Below, one piece after another: positions 20,024-29,821 of a stretch of DNA of 64,000 bases. Below the pieces are notes generated by a model. It made no database searches, had not been told where the DNA came from, and was given only the letters and a program-made list of their open reading frames with translations. Position 1 is the stretch's first letter, and every line of letters starts with the position of its first letter. The position numbers were made by a program, and so were the translations under genes. Source of the DNA: Rhodopirellula sp. (lineage in GTDB: Bacteria > Planctomycetota > Planctomycetia > Pirellulales > Thermoguttaceae); contig JAAYEH010000045.1 in NCBI GenBank assembly GCA_012728855.1, forward strand, positions 1-64,000. Reading direction: 5' to 3'.

Positions 20024-21214
20024 ATGAAGCCACGGCGCAAAACTTCGATCGGCCACGACACGCCGCACGTGGCGGTCTTGGTCGATACGGCCACCGGCTG
20101 GGGCCGCCGGCTGGTGCGAGGGATCCTCAACTACGGCCAACACGGCCCGTGGTATTTGTGGATCAAGTCGGGCGGCCAGGACTCGCCACTGTGGCTGCCG
20201 CCCGGCTGGCGCGGCGACGGGATCATTGCCCGCGTCGGCACCCGTACCGCGGCGCGGCGCGTCGGCGCTGCGGGCGTGCCGGTGGTCAACATCTCGGCCA
20301 TCGAACTGCCCGGCGTCGAATTTCCTCGCGTGGCCACCGATCTGGAGGCGGCTGGCCGCCTGGCCGCCGAGCACCTCTTGGACCGCGGTTTCGCCCACTT
20401 TGCCTATTATGGGTTGGCGCACCGTGCCTACGTGGATCGCCACTACCGCGGCTTCGTGGAAGCGGTTTCTTCCGTCTGCGAGGACTGCCCGTTTTACGGA
20501 ACGGCATCCGACTCGGGCAGTGGAGCCCGCACCGCCTGGCTCACGCGGCAGCGAGGCCTATGGCGGTGGCTCAAGACACTCGCCAAGCCGGTGGCCATCG
20601 TCACCTGGACAACCGAGTTGGGCCGAGAATTGATCCAGGCCTGCCGGCGGGAGAATCTCCTGGTTCCGGAACAGGTCGCCGTGCTGGCGGCCGACAATGA
20701 CGATCTGCTTTGCGAGGCATGCGCTCCATCTCTTTCCGGGATGGCGCTGACATCGGAACGGATCGGCTTCGAAGCGGCCAAACTGCTGGACTGGCTGATG
20801 CATGGCGGCCGCTCGCCCCAGGCTCCACTGTTGTTGGAGCCGACGGGAGTCGTCGCGCGTCAGTCGACCGACACTTTGGCGGTCGACGACGCGGATCTCG
20901 CCCGCGCCGTGGCCTTTATCCGCGGCCACGCCACCGATCCGATCCAGGTGCAAGACGTGCTCCGCGAGGTGCCGGTCTCGCGGCGCTGGCTGGAGCGACG
21001 TTTCCGCGAAGTGCTGGGACGCGGTCCGGCTGCCGAAATCCGCCGCGTGCGTCTGGAGCGCGCCAAACGTTTTCTGGCCGAGACCGACCTGCCGGTCCCG
21101 GAAGTGGCCCGGCTGGCCGGTTTCGGTTCTCGCGAATACCTGGCCGCCGTCTTCAAGGCCGAGGGCCAACTCAGTCCCCGGCAATACCGTAAGCGAACCC
21201 AGGCACGTCGCTGA
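20024..21214 (+). CDS. XylR-like AraC-family transcriptional regulator (periplasmic-binding-like sensor domain + AraC HTH)
   Basis: HVAVLVDTATGWGRRLVRGILNYGQHGPWYLW sensor; VPVSRRWLERRFREVLGRGPAAEIRRVRLERAKRFLAETDLPVPEVARLAGFGSREYLAAVFKAEGQLSPRQYR HTH. Real start ATG 20024; the 1337-aa ORF track entry extends through antisense sequence. Confidence 0.92.
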   Translation: MKPRRKTSIGHDTPHVAVLVDTATGWGRRLVRGILNYGQHGPWYLWIKSGGQDSPLWLPPGWRGDGIIARVGTRTAARRVGAAGVPVVNISAIELPGVEFPRVATDLEAAGRLAAEHLLDRGFAHFAYYGLAHRAYVDRHYRGFVEAVSSVCEDCPFYGTASDSGSGARTAWLTRQRGLWRWLKTLAKPVAIVTWTTELGRELIQACRRENLLVPEQVAVLAADNDDLLCEACAPSLSGMALTSERIGFEAAKLLDWLMHGGRSPQAPLLLEPTGVVARQSTDTLAVDDADLARAVAFIRGHATDPIQVQDVLREVPVSRRWLERRFREVLGRGPAAEIRRVRLERAKRFLAETDLPVPEVARLAGFGSREYLAAVFKAEGQLSPRQYRKRTQARR

Positions 21215-21566
21215 CCGACTCATCGATTCAAGCGCCGGGGCGCCGTAGCCGAAACGGATCTCGCCAAGTGGTTATGGGTGCGCCTGTATTGGGGAGTCAG
21301 TCCCGCTATTGCTCGGGTGAAAGCCGACACGGCCCTTAACGCACCCCACGTTGGAGTTGGTTTCTTGCGGCCGGGCTGTCGGCAATCCGTGTCCTGCCGG
21401 TCGCTTTGCGGAATGCATCTCCGGGTCTGCGAGTGTGGTATTCTGCGGGGCCACTTGCCATAATAGATGAGGCTTTCGTGATCGACCGATCGGCCATTGC
21501 ACGGCCTATGGAACCACAAGCCGGAGTTTGAATGCCTGCCGGCAACCCCAACGGAGTGTCTCTGCT

Positions 21567-23297
21567 ATGCCCCATACCCTACGTCTCACCTTGCTAGCCA
21601 CCCTACTGACGGGCCTGTGTTCGGTACAGGTCCGGGCGGCCAATGAAGGCCAGGAGGATCTCGACAAAGCAACCCAGGCCAAGATCACCGCCAATACGCT
21701 GAGTGATTTGGGCGAGGTAATCCGGCTATGTGAAAGTGCGATTACGAAAGGTCTGGACGAAGACAATACCCAATTCGCCAATCAACTGCTGGCATCCACG
21801 TTGATCCAGCGGGGTTCTGCCGCCGGCGCCGCGATTTTCGAAGCGCTACCGCCGCCGGCGCAGTGGAAGGCATTCCGCCGGGTCGCGCTGACCGACCTCG
21901 AACGGGCCGTCGAACTCGATGCCGATCAGCCCGAGGCGCTCTACCTGATCGCGCGGCTGAACCTCCTGCCCGATGGAGATGAGAAGCGGGCCGCGGAGGC
22001 ACTGGAGTCGGCATCGAAAGCGGTGAACGTCGATGCGGCGCTCCGTGCGAAAATCCTCACCTTGCGGGCGAGTGTCGAAGACGACGAGCAGAAGAAGGCC
22101 GCCTATCTCAAGGAGGCCATCGAGACGGCGCCCGGGGATCCGTCCGCCTTGCGAACTCGCGGTTTGCTCTACGCCGGTCAGGGCAAGTCCGAGGAGGCGC
22201 TGGCCGACTTCAACGCCGCACTGGAACTGGAGCCGGAGCACACGCCCACCCTGGAGGCGAAGGCAATGGTTCTCGCCCAGTTGAAGCGGTACGACGAGGC
22301 GCTGGTCATTCTGGCGAAGATCCGCGAGTTGGAGCCGGAGTCGATCGCTCCTTTGGTCCAGGAAGCCCGCGTCCACGCTCTGCGGGAGAACAACGAGGCG
22401 GCCCTTCACACGCTCGAGCAGGCCGAGAAGATGGCGCCGGACAATCTCGCCGTTCTGCTCTTGCGCGCGAGCATCTACCAGCAAATGGAGAAGGACGACG
22501 AGGCGCTCGCCGATGTGGAAAAAGCCCTCAAGCTCCGCCCCGATTTGGAGCCGGCCATGCGACTGCGCGCCATCCTGCTGGCGGGCAGCGGCAAGTTCAA
22601 CCTGGCGATCGATCAGTTGGGTGAACTGCTCAAGAGCGACCCCAAAGATCTGGAGTCGCTCCTGCAACTGGCGATGTTCTACCAGGCCGACAACCAGCCC
22701 CGCAAAGCCATCGAGTTCTACGGCGAAGCGCTCCAGCAGGATCCCAAGAATCCGTTCGCGCTCCGCGGCCGGGCCGACGCGAACCTCAGTGTCGGCGAGC
22801 ACGCCAAAGCCATCGCCGATTACAACCAGGCGATCGAGGTGAGTCCCGAAGACACGGGCGTGCTGAACAACCTCGCCTGGGTTCTGGCCACGTCGCCGGT
22901 CGACGAGATCCGCAACGGCAAGCGGGCGATCGAACTGGCTACGAAAGCCTGCGAACTGACCGAGTTCAAGCAGGCTCACATCCTCAGCACCCTGGCCGCC
23001 GGCTACGCCGAGACCGGCGATTTCGACTCGGCACGGAAGTGGTCTCAGAAGGCGGTGGAATTGGGCGACGAGGAGCAGCGGGAACCGCTTGCCAAGGAAC
23101 TCGAGAGCTATAAGGCCAATAAGCCGTGGCGAGAAATGCAGACGGCGCCCGAGGAAAAACCGGATCCAAGCAAACCGGCCGAATCGCCGTCAAAGCCCGC
23201 GACGGAAAAACCGGCGGAGAACAAGACCGGCGATGCAAACGCCACGGAGGGGCCAAAACTCCAACAGCCCGAACAACCGAAGCCCGCCGCCCCCTAA
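21567..23297 (+). CDS. secreted TPR-repeat protein with Lys/Pro/Glu-rich tail
   Basis: Signal peptide MPHTLRLTLLATLLTGLCSVQVRAAN; repeated TPR-like units (ALADFNAALELEPEHTPTLEAKA etc.); low-complexity KP/E tail. Confidence 0.9.
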   Translation: MPHTLRLTLLATLLTGLCSVQVRAANEGQEDLDKATQAKITANTLSDLGEVIRLCESAITKGLDEDNTQFANQLLASTLIQRGSAAGAAIFEALPPPAQWKAFRRVALTDLERAVELDADQPEALYLIARLNLLPDGDEKRAAEALESASKAVNVDAALRAKILTLRASVEDDEQKKAAYLKEAIETAPGDPSALRTRGLLYAGQGKSEEALADFNAALELEPEHTPTLEAKAMVLAQLKRYDEALVILAKIRELEPESIAPLVQEARVHALRENNEAALHTLEQAEKMAPDNLAVLLLRASIYQQMEKDDEALADVEKALKLRPDLEPAMRLRAILLAGSGKFNLAIDQLGELLKSDPKDLESLLQLAMFYQADNQPRKAIEFYGEALQQDPKNPFALRGRADANLSVGEHAKAIADYNQAIEVSPEDTGVLNNLAWVLATSPVDEIRNGKRAIELATKACELTEFKQAHILSTLAAGYAETGDFDSARKWSQKAVELGDEEQREPLAKELESYKANKPWREMQTAPEEKPDPSKPAESPSKPATEKPAENKTGDANATEGPKLQQPEQPKPAAP

Positions 23298-23309
23298 TGA
23301 TCGCGCGGG

Positions 23310-23408
23310 AAGGGGTCGGGAGTCTTTTTTCCGTGTCGGCCGCGCAGCGCTTCTGGGTACAGATAAGTCTTCTCCGGCCGACACGGAAAAAAGACTCCCG
23401 ACCCCCTT
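23310..23408. repeat. Family A long inverted repeat, copy 2
   Basis: AAGGGGTCGGGAGTCTTTTTTCCGTGTCGGC ... GCCGACACGGAAAAAAGACTCCCGACCCCCTT. Confidence 0.95.
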
Positions 23409-23464
23409 GGACTCAATCCATAGCGGAGAGGCCAAGGCCAATCGGATGGATTGGCTCTCCACTC

Positions 23465-23794
23465 TCAACTCTCCTCCGGCGTCGTTTCCGCCTGGATCCA
23501 ATCCTGATAGGCTTGATCGGCGGCGATCACCGGCAAGGCAATAATCTCTGGAACTCGGTAGGGATGGGTCGCCCGGACCGTGGCCACAATTTTCTCGAAC
23601 AAGTCCCGCCGCGTCTTGACCATGCACTGCCATTCCTGGCTCGTTTCCACCTTGCCCTCCCAATGGTAGGTGCTGAGAATTGGCCCGATCATCTGCACGC
23701 AGGCGGCCAAACGCTCGTTGACCAAGGCGCGGGCAATGGTATCTGCATCGTCTCGCGTGGGGGCGGTGGTTACGACTTGCACATAGTCAGTCAT
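23465..23794 (-). CDS. cutA: divalent-cation tolerance protein CutA
   Basis: VQVVTTAPTRDDADTIARALVNERLAACVQMIGPILSTYHWEGKVETSQEWQCMVKT...HPYRVPEIIALPV. Confidence 0.93.
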   Translation of the reverse strand: MTDYVQVVTTAPTRDDADTIARALVNERLAACVQMIGPILSTYHWEGKVETSQEWQCMVKTRRDLFEKIVATVRATHPYRVPEIIALPVIAADQAYQDWIQAETTPEES

Positions 23795-24036
23795 GTAGGA
23801 TCTCCGCGTTTCAGAAACCGTCCAGCGTTTAAGCATACTTCAATTTCGCCCCCTCTCAATAACCCCTCCGTTGTAAGCGGCTGCTTGGCCCTCGAAGGGC
23901 GAGCTGGGCTCCCAGTTTCAGGCTCCACGGCCGCCAGTACCCCCTCCTATTGGTTTGCGCGGTCCGTAAACAGGGACAGGCACCTGGCTATTTCAACTGT
24001 CCGGTCTGCGTCGAATATACCGATAACCGCTCGTCA

Positions 24037-24962
24037 GGGTCAGACTCTAAAAATTCGATTCTCCATTGCACGGGCCAGAGGAGGATGTCAGGCTGACACC
24101 ATGGCGCGACCTCCAAGGCTCGAAATTGCCGGTGGGCTCTATCACGTGATGTCGCGAGGCAACGCGCGGAGACGGATTTTCTCCAGCGATAAGGACCGCT
24201 CCCGCTTCCTCCAGCAGCTCCAGGACAACCTGCGCAACTACCATGTAGTGTTGTACGCTTACGCCCTGATGCCAAACCACTACCATATCCTGATCAAAAC
24301 GGAGCGAGCCAATCTCTCGCGGTTCATGCAGAGGCTGAACACGAGTTATGCGCTTTACGTCCACTACAAAAGGGGTTTGGTTGGTCATGTCCTCCAAGGG
24401 CGCTACAAGGCAAAACTGGTCGAGACGGACGAGTACCTGGTCTCGCTGTCTCGCTACATCCACCTCAATCCGACGAAAACGCGCGGAGTCCAGGCCCTCG
24501 GCCGCGCGGCGCGTGCCAAGGCGCTCGAAGAGTACCGCTGGAGCAGCTACCTCGGCTACGTGAGCAGTGCGGCGGCAGAGGGTTGGGTCTGCTACGACTT
24601 GCTGAGGGAGTTCGGCCAGTCGCGTGCCACGGCCCGCCAGTTGTACCGCGCGTACGTGCAGGCGTGCTTCTTGGAGGACGATGGGGTGCTGCGCGAAGCC
24701 ATGCGCGCCAGTCGCAATGCGATCGGCTCGCAAGCGTACATTCGCGGAATCGAAGAGACTATGAAAAGGCAGTACCAGGGGATGGTCTCGAACCGGGATC
24801 TGACGCTCCCTGCGGAACATGTGGATTTGGCGGTAATCGACGAGGAGGTGAGTCGGGAGTTCGGCATTCGCAGGGAAGACCTGCAACACCATGGGCGGCG
24901 CGTGGGTGAGGCGAAGGCATTTGCGATGGAGTTGGCCTGCCGCTTTACGGGACTCTGACCCC
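24037..24962 (+). mobile_element. IS200/IS605-like or REP-associated transposon unit
   Basis: GGGTCAGACTCT at the left end; GGACTCTGACCC at the right end is an imperfect inverted match (10/12); encloses a Y1-type transposase. Confidence 0.65.
24101..24958 (+). CDS. REP-associated tyrosine (Y1) transposase-like protein
   Basis: MARPPRLEIAGGLYHVMSRGNARRRIFSSDKDRSRFLQQLQ...YALMPNHYHILIKTE (HxH)...RYIHLNPT. Confidence 0.92.
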   Translation: MARPPRLEIAGGLYHVMSRGNARRRIFSSDKDRSRFLQQLQDNLRNYHVVLYAYALMPNHYHILIKTERANLSRFMQRLNTSYALYVHYKRGLVGHVLQGRYKAKLVETDEYLVSLSRYIHLNPTKTRGVQALGRAARAKALEEYRWSSYLGYVSSAAAEGWVCYDLLREFGQSRATARQLYRAYVQACFLEDDGVLREAMRASRNAIGSQAYIRGIEETMKRQYQGMVSNRDLTLPAEHVDLAVIDEEVSREFGIRREDLQHHGRRVGEAKAFAMELACRFTGL

Positions 24963-24985
24963 TACGCTCAGCTCTTGGCCGCAAT

Positions 24986-26302
24986 TCAATACAACGTGAA
25001 GTTCGATTGGGTGCCTGGCGGCTTGGGTGCAGCCGGCCGCAGGCCCAACGGGTTCTCGTAGATGTATACTGCAGATGACCGACAGGTGGTCAACAGCACA
25101 TCGGCAGCGCCATCGCCAGTCATGTCTCCGACGAGAGCTTCCATTTCGGCGGCATCGGGCGCGTGCGGATCGGTGAGATCGGCGGTCTGCATGGCGAAGG
25201 TGGCCAGGCGATTGCCGTAGCCATCGAAGAGGCCGCGGCCTTGGGCGACGACGATTTCATCCAGCCCGTCTCCGTTCCAGTCGACCAGAGCGTGATGGCG
25301 AGAGTAATCGGTGGTCATTTCGGCCACCCGATGCCCTTGATCATCCAGCACCCACAACGGCCCCTGCCCCCATGGGCGGTGGTCGATGTCCACGGCGAGT
25401 TGTGATCCAGGCACGTCGCTGCGCAGCCGGCCGACGTCGACGGATTCGAAGTGGTGGCCGGTCAACTCCCAGAGTGTCTTGCCGTTGCCGTCGCAGACGG
25501 CGATGCCGTCGGCCCCACACATCGAAAGCACTAGGCGAAATTCCTCAGGCTTGTTACCGGCTCGCAGCACGCGGCAGCAATCCAGATGGCCGCGGTGCAG
25601 ATCGATCTGTTGGCTGGTGTACGTCCAACGCTCCGTACCATCCGGGTTGAGCATGGTGAACCCGGCCATGATTTCGTCGCGCCCATCGCCATCCAAGTCG
25701 ATCGGCACCGCCTGATGAGCCGTGCGATGGCCGCCAGGTCCAGTGACCGTCCAGAGTTGCCGGCCGTCGCGGCGAAATGCCCAAATTTGCGTGTAGCGTG
25801 TCTTCACTAGATAATCGGTGGCACGCGTGCCGCCGCTGAGATTCGCGAACGTCAGGCAATCGCTGGCTCCTTCCGGAATAGGCAATCGGCGGCGCTGTTT
25901 GCCGGTAGCTCCGTCCAGTTCGACCAGGAAGCCCTCCGTGCAGAGTACGACATCGCCCTTGCCGTTGCCGTCCCAGTCGTAGATCTGGCACGCGACATCG
26001 TGATGCAGTTTTTTGCGGCCGATGTGCGGATTGCCCCAACGCCAGAGCACGCGGCCATCCACCTTCTGCGCAACCACGGCACTGGTGAAGTGAACGTCAT
26101 TCCGATCGACGTTGCGCGCGCTGACCAGTTCAGCCTCGTTGTCGCCGTCGAGGTCGCCGGCCACGACCCACGCGCCAGCGAAGTCGGGATCAAGCGCGAC
26201 TCGACGCCAGGGCTCGATGATGGTTTCGGCTGCAACAGCGCAGCACGCGGCTGTGCCCGTGACAAGCAGGACGAGTGGCAGAACAATGGGCGTGATGTTC
26301 AT
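24986..26302 (-). CDS. secreted FG-GAP/VCBS-type beta-propeller protein (rhamnogalacturonan-lyase-like appearance)
   Basis: Signal peptide; repeated DLDGDNEAELVS / DWDGNGKGDVVL / DLDGDGRDEIMA / DWNGDGLDEIVV / DMTGDGAADVLL. Confidence 0.75.
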   Translation of the reverse strand: MNITPIVLPLVLLVTGTAACCAVAAETIIEPWRRVALDPDFAGAWVVAGDLDGDNEAELVSARNVDRNDVHFTSAVVAQKVDGRVLWRWGNPHIGRKKLHHDVACQIYDWDGNGKGDVVLCTEGFLVELDGATGKQRRRLPIPEGASDCLTFANLSGGTRATDYLVKTRYTQIWAFRRDGRQLWTVTGPGGHRTAHQAVPIDLDGDGRDEIMAGFTMLNPDGTERWTYTSQQIDLHRGHLDCCRVLRAGNKPEEFRLVLSMCGADGIAVCDGNGKTLWELTGHHFESVDVGRLRSDVPGSQLAVDIDHRPWGQGPLWVLDDQGHRVAEMTTDYSRHHALVDWNGDGLDEIVVAQGRGLFDGYGNRLATFAMQTADLTDPHAPDAAEMEALVGDMTGDGAADVLLTTCRSSAVYIYENPLGLRPAAPKPPGTQSNFTLY

Positions 26303-26714
26303 GGGAGCAACCTGCAATTCCCGTGTCGAGACCGCCTGGGCGGATGATCACAACTGCACGATCTCAGTTTACCTCCAAGCCAAGCTGTCCGCGACGGGCA
26401 CGCAATACATGGACACGGCACGTCCGGCTGGAAGGTTCCCGACGGCGACGGTGGCCATTGGAAAGTGCTCGACGGCGTCATCGACTACGATGCCCAGTCC
26501 GAAGCCAAGATCGTAAGGGTAGATTTTTGACATGGCTGAGGCGGGGCGTTAGGATGGTTGCACGGACTGATTAGCACGAGTCATGGTTTCTGGCACGCCG
26601 CACCACATTACCCAGCGGGGTAACCGCCGGCGGCAGACGGTCTTCTGCGAGGAAGATTGCATATATCGGTGAGTTTTCCTGAGGGAGTCCTGCAAAAGAA
26701 GGGAAAGAATTCCA

Positions 26715-28148
26715 ATGTGTGAACAATGCACGAGACGACAGTTCCTGGGAACCGGAGTTGCCGCGAGTGGCTTGATGTTCGCCGGCGCGGCCTGGTCGCA
26801 TGCGTGGGTTTCCGATTCGCCCCCCAAACCCCAGCGCAAGTCGCGGATCTCGGTCATCTTTACCGGCCCCCCGGGACCGGAAGACCGCGGGTGGAACGCC
26901 GATCCGAAGCAACTGGAGGCCATGAAAGCCCGCCTGGCACAGGTGGAGAAGGATCTGGGCAACGTCGAGCTGTTGATCGGCGAGGCGAACAATGCTGAGC
27001 AGACCGCGGCCTTGTTGAAGCAAGCCGGGCCGGCCACGCCGGTGCTCGCCGTCAACCTCCATTGCTTCGCCTTGACGCGAATGGTACAGCCGATCCTGGA
27101 CGGCAACCATCCCCTGGTCGTCTTCTCGCTGCCGGCCAGCGGTCACGACTGGATGTATCCTCACCGCTGGCAACGCCAGGGTCACCCGGTCACGCTGCTG
27201 CCCAGCAGCGACTACAACGAACTCGAACGAGCGATTCGCCTGCTCCGCGTGATCCCCATGATGCAGCAGACCCGAATCCTCCTCTTCCCGCCCGCCAAAG
27301 GCACGGCGCCCGCCCAGTCGCCGGAAGAGGTGAAGAAGCGCCTGGGGGCCGACGTTGTGGCGGTCGACGAAAAGACCTTCAGCGACCTGATCGCAGCCGC
27401 CGACGACAAGGAAGTTCAAGCGGAGACCGCCCGCTGGACCGGCGAGGCGAAACAGATCATCGAGCCCACCCAGGAGGACATCGCCAAGGCGGCCCGCGTC
27501 AGTGTGGCCCTGCAGAACCTGATGAAGCTGCAGCAGGCCCAGGGGCTGGCAATCGGCACCTGCATGGGCTGGCTGCCCAAGGGATTCCCCTGTCTCGGCT
27601 TCGCGCGGCTGCGCGACTGCGGCATTCCGGCCGCCTGCGAGGGCGACATGGATTCGCTGCTGACCATGCTTCTGTTCCAGTACGCGATCGATCGTCCCGG
27701 GTTTCAAGGAAACGCGACCTTCGACACTTCGTGCAACGCTCTGTGGACCGCCCATTGCACTGCGCCGCTGAAGATGGACGGCCAGGACGGCAAGCCGGCG
27801 CCCTACCTGCTCCGCGGGCATTCCGAAGTCCACGGCAGCGGCTGTGTGCCCGAGGTTCAGTATCGGGTCGGCGAAACCATCACCCGCACGAAGCTGGTGA
27901 ACCTGGACACGATCCTTGTTTCCACAGGAAAGATCATCGAAGTGCCCGAGAAGTCGGTCCGCGCCTGTCGCACCCAGATTGTCACGGAAGTCCGCGATGC
28001 GGCGAAGATGGCCGCCAACTGGAGCAGCGTCCTTGAAACGGAGGACGCCATGACGCTGCTGCACCGCGTGGTGGTTTACGGCGATCACATGGACAGCATC
28101 CGCCACCTCGCGCGGCTGATGAATTTGAACGTCCTCGAGGAGGGCTGA
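26715..28148 (+). CDS. Tat-exported protein resembling L-fucose/L-arabinose isomerase fold
   Basis: TRRQFLGTGVAASGLMFAGAAWS Tat signal; GLAIGTCMGWLPKGFPCLGFARLRDCGIPAACEGDMDSLLTMLLFQYAIDRPGFQGN, HSEVHGSG. Confidence 0.7.
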   Translation: MCEQCTRRQFLGTGVAASGLMFAGAAWSHAWVSDSPPKPQRKSRISVIFTGPPGPEDRGWNADPKQLEAMKARLAQVEKDLGNVELLIGEANNAEQTAALLKQAGPATPVLAVNLHCFALTRMVQPILDGNHPLVVFSLPASGHDWMYPHRWQRQGHPVTLLPSSDYNELERAIRLLRVIPMMQQTRILLFPPAKGTAPAQSPEEVKKRLGADVVAVDEKTFSDLIAAADDKEVQAETARWTGEAKQIIEPTQEDIAKAARVSVALQNLMKLQQAQGLAIGTCMGWLPKGFPCLGFARLRDCGIPAACEGDMDSLLTMLLFQYAIDRPGFQGNATFDTSCNALWTAHCTAPLKMDGQDGKPAPYLLRGHSEVHGSGCVPEVQYRVGETITRTKLVNLDTILVSTGKIIEVPEKSVRACRTQIVTEVRDAAKMAANWSSVLETEDAMTLLHRVVVYGDHMDSIRHLARLMNLNVLEEG

Positions 28149-28348
28149 ACCCCGGTCCCTCTGTCGTCGTGTGCTATCCCTGCTTGCCGTGGAAGGTCAC
28201 GCCGGTTCTGGCGACGAAACTTCGGTTTTTCGCAGTTCTTCGGGGTTTCGTCGCCTTCGCCCAGCGCCGCCGGGGCATAGTAGTTCAAGTATCCAACCTT
28301 GGCGAAGTCGATGCCCCGAAAAAGTCCACTTGAAGACCGAGCCAAGAC

Positions 28349-28500
28349 ATCCAGCCGCGCGTCCAGGCCGTGGGCCCCGAACGGTTCGGTATCGTCGCGG
28401 TCGATTGCGCGCAGGCGCGATCCAAGTGGATGCTGTGCGACTTCTATGGTAATGTCCTCATCTCGCCCACGGTCTCCGAGCACCGCCGCGCCGGTCTATC
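28349..28500 (+). pseudogene. IS110-family transposase N-terminal remnant
   Basis: IQPRVQAVGPERFGIVAVDCAQARSKWMLCDFYGNVLISPTVSEHRRAG then loss of similarity. Confidence 0.6.
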
Positions 28501-28537
28501 CGGCCGCGGCAGTGCCCCGCCGTTCACTGCCGGCGAA

Positions 28538-29316
28538 TCAACCGCGCGCATGGTCGCGCCCCGCGATGCCTTCGACGAACAGCTTCTGCGTCGGGTAAGC
28601 AAACTCGACCCCTTCCGCGGCAAACTTCTCGAACAGGGCCAGGTTGATCGTCTGTTGCACGTCCATGTAGACGTTGTAGTCCGGCACCAGAACGTAATAA
28701 ACGGTTTCGAACGTCACGGCAAAAGCGCCGAACTCCTTGAGGTGCGATCGGTCGAATCGCGTGTTTTCCCGGGATTCGACGATCGTACGTATCATCTGCG
28801 GGATGTCGGCCAGCTTGGATGCCGGGGTGTCGTAGATCACGCCCACGGTGAAAACAATGCGACGTTCCTGCATCCGCTTGAAATTGCGGATGCGGCTCTG
28901 CAGCAGGTCGGTGTTGGCGAAGATCAACTGCTCGCCGGACAGCGCCTGAACTCGCGTCGTCTTCAGGCCGATCTTCTCGACCGTTCCCATCTCACTGCCG
29001 ACGATGATGAAGTCACCCATCACGAAAGGCTTGTCCAGCACGATGCTCAGGGAGGCGAACAGATCGCCACCATCAGGAGAAACCACGCTTTGGTGGCCTG
29101 CATCGCCTCCGCGATTCCATCGTCCCAGGCGGCCGTTGTTGCCGCCGTAATCCGTTGGATCCGCCGTTGGACGAACCCGACGACAATCCTCAGTAAGAAC
29201 ATTGCCAGCAGGGCAACGCCCGCCGCCACAAGCCAGCGAATCGCGGAATTGCCCCACGCCGCGTATTCCCGCCACGGCAATTGGTCGGCCCATTCGAAGT
29301 ATCGCTCAAGCGCCAT
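28538..29316 (-). pseudogene. MscS-type mechanosensitive channel with internal deletion/frameshift
   Basis: N-terminus (MALERYFEWADQLPWREYAAWGN...KAWFLLMVAICSPP*) and C-terminus (GDLFASLSIVLDKPFVMGDFIIVGSEMGTVEKIGLKTTRVQALSGEQLIFANTDLL...) lie in different frames that meet at ~29060; the TM helices normally between them are absent. Confidence 0.8.
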
Positions 29317-29780
29317 AGCTCAATCTGCCCTCTCCTCTTAGCATCCAGGTCTCGGCTTTCCTGCGGTTCGATTATAAGACATCCATACCTTATCCCTCAA
29401 GGACTGCTGAAGCCATCGCTGGATACCAAGCGCGAGAACGTAGCGGGCGCCATGCTGCAAGAAAGCATACTGCGACTCGGCCGGCCGCTCGCGGTCGATG
29501 CTTCCCACCACGGGCGCGAAGCTCGTGACGACGTTCCGCCGGGTGCCGCTCACCAAGTAGACCAACTGCCCGTTGAAGCAATGGGTGATGCCGCGGATGG
29601 TCGACGGGCGGCGGCCAGGGCGCCCCGGGTGAGCGATCACCGGGGCGACCCGGCCCAATCTCCTGCTCTTCCATCGTCAGCATCGCTTCGCTCATCCGGC
29701 TTGACGGTTACTCGCACGCGACAGTTGTTCTCACCGATCGCGCCCTCTGCTCCGCGAGCCGCCACGGAAGGAGGCAACGA

Positions 29781-29821
29781 GGTCAGACTCTAAAAATTCA
29801 ATTTCCCATTGCAAGGGCCAG
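29781..29821 (+). mobile_element. orphan left-end fragment of the 24 kb transposon
   Basis: GGTCAGACTCTAAAAATTCAATTTCCCATTGCAAGGGCCAG matches 24038-24078 at 37/41 positions with no transposase downstream. Confidence 0.8.

Noticed and set aside
23126-24100. N-terminal 325 codons of the 610-aa ORF fused to the Y1 transposase
   Set aside because: Runs through the TPR tail, the family A repeat and antisense cutA; transposase similarity starts at ATG 24101.
26571-28106. 511-aa minus-strand ORF
   Set aside because: Antisense to the Tat-exported isomerase-like gene.
29338-29695. Two overlapping minus-strand ORFs as real genes
   Set aside because: They look like one frameshifted frame of unknown family; not enough evidence to call a product.
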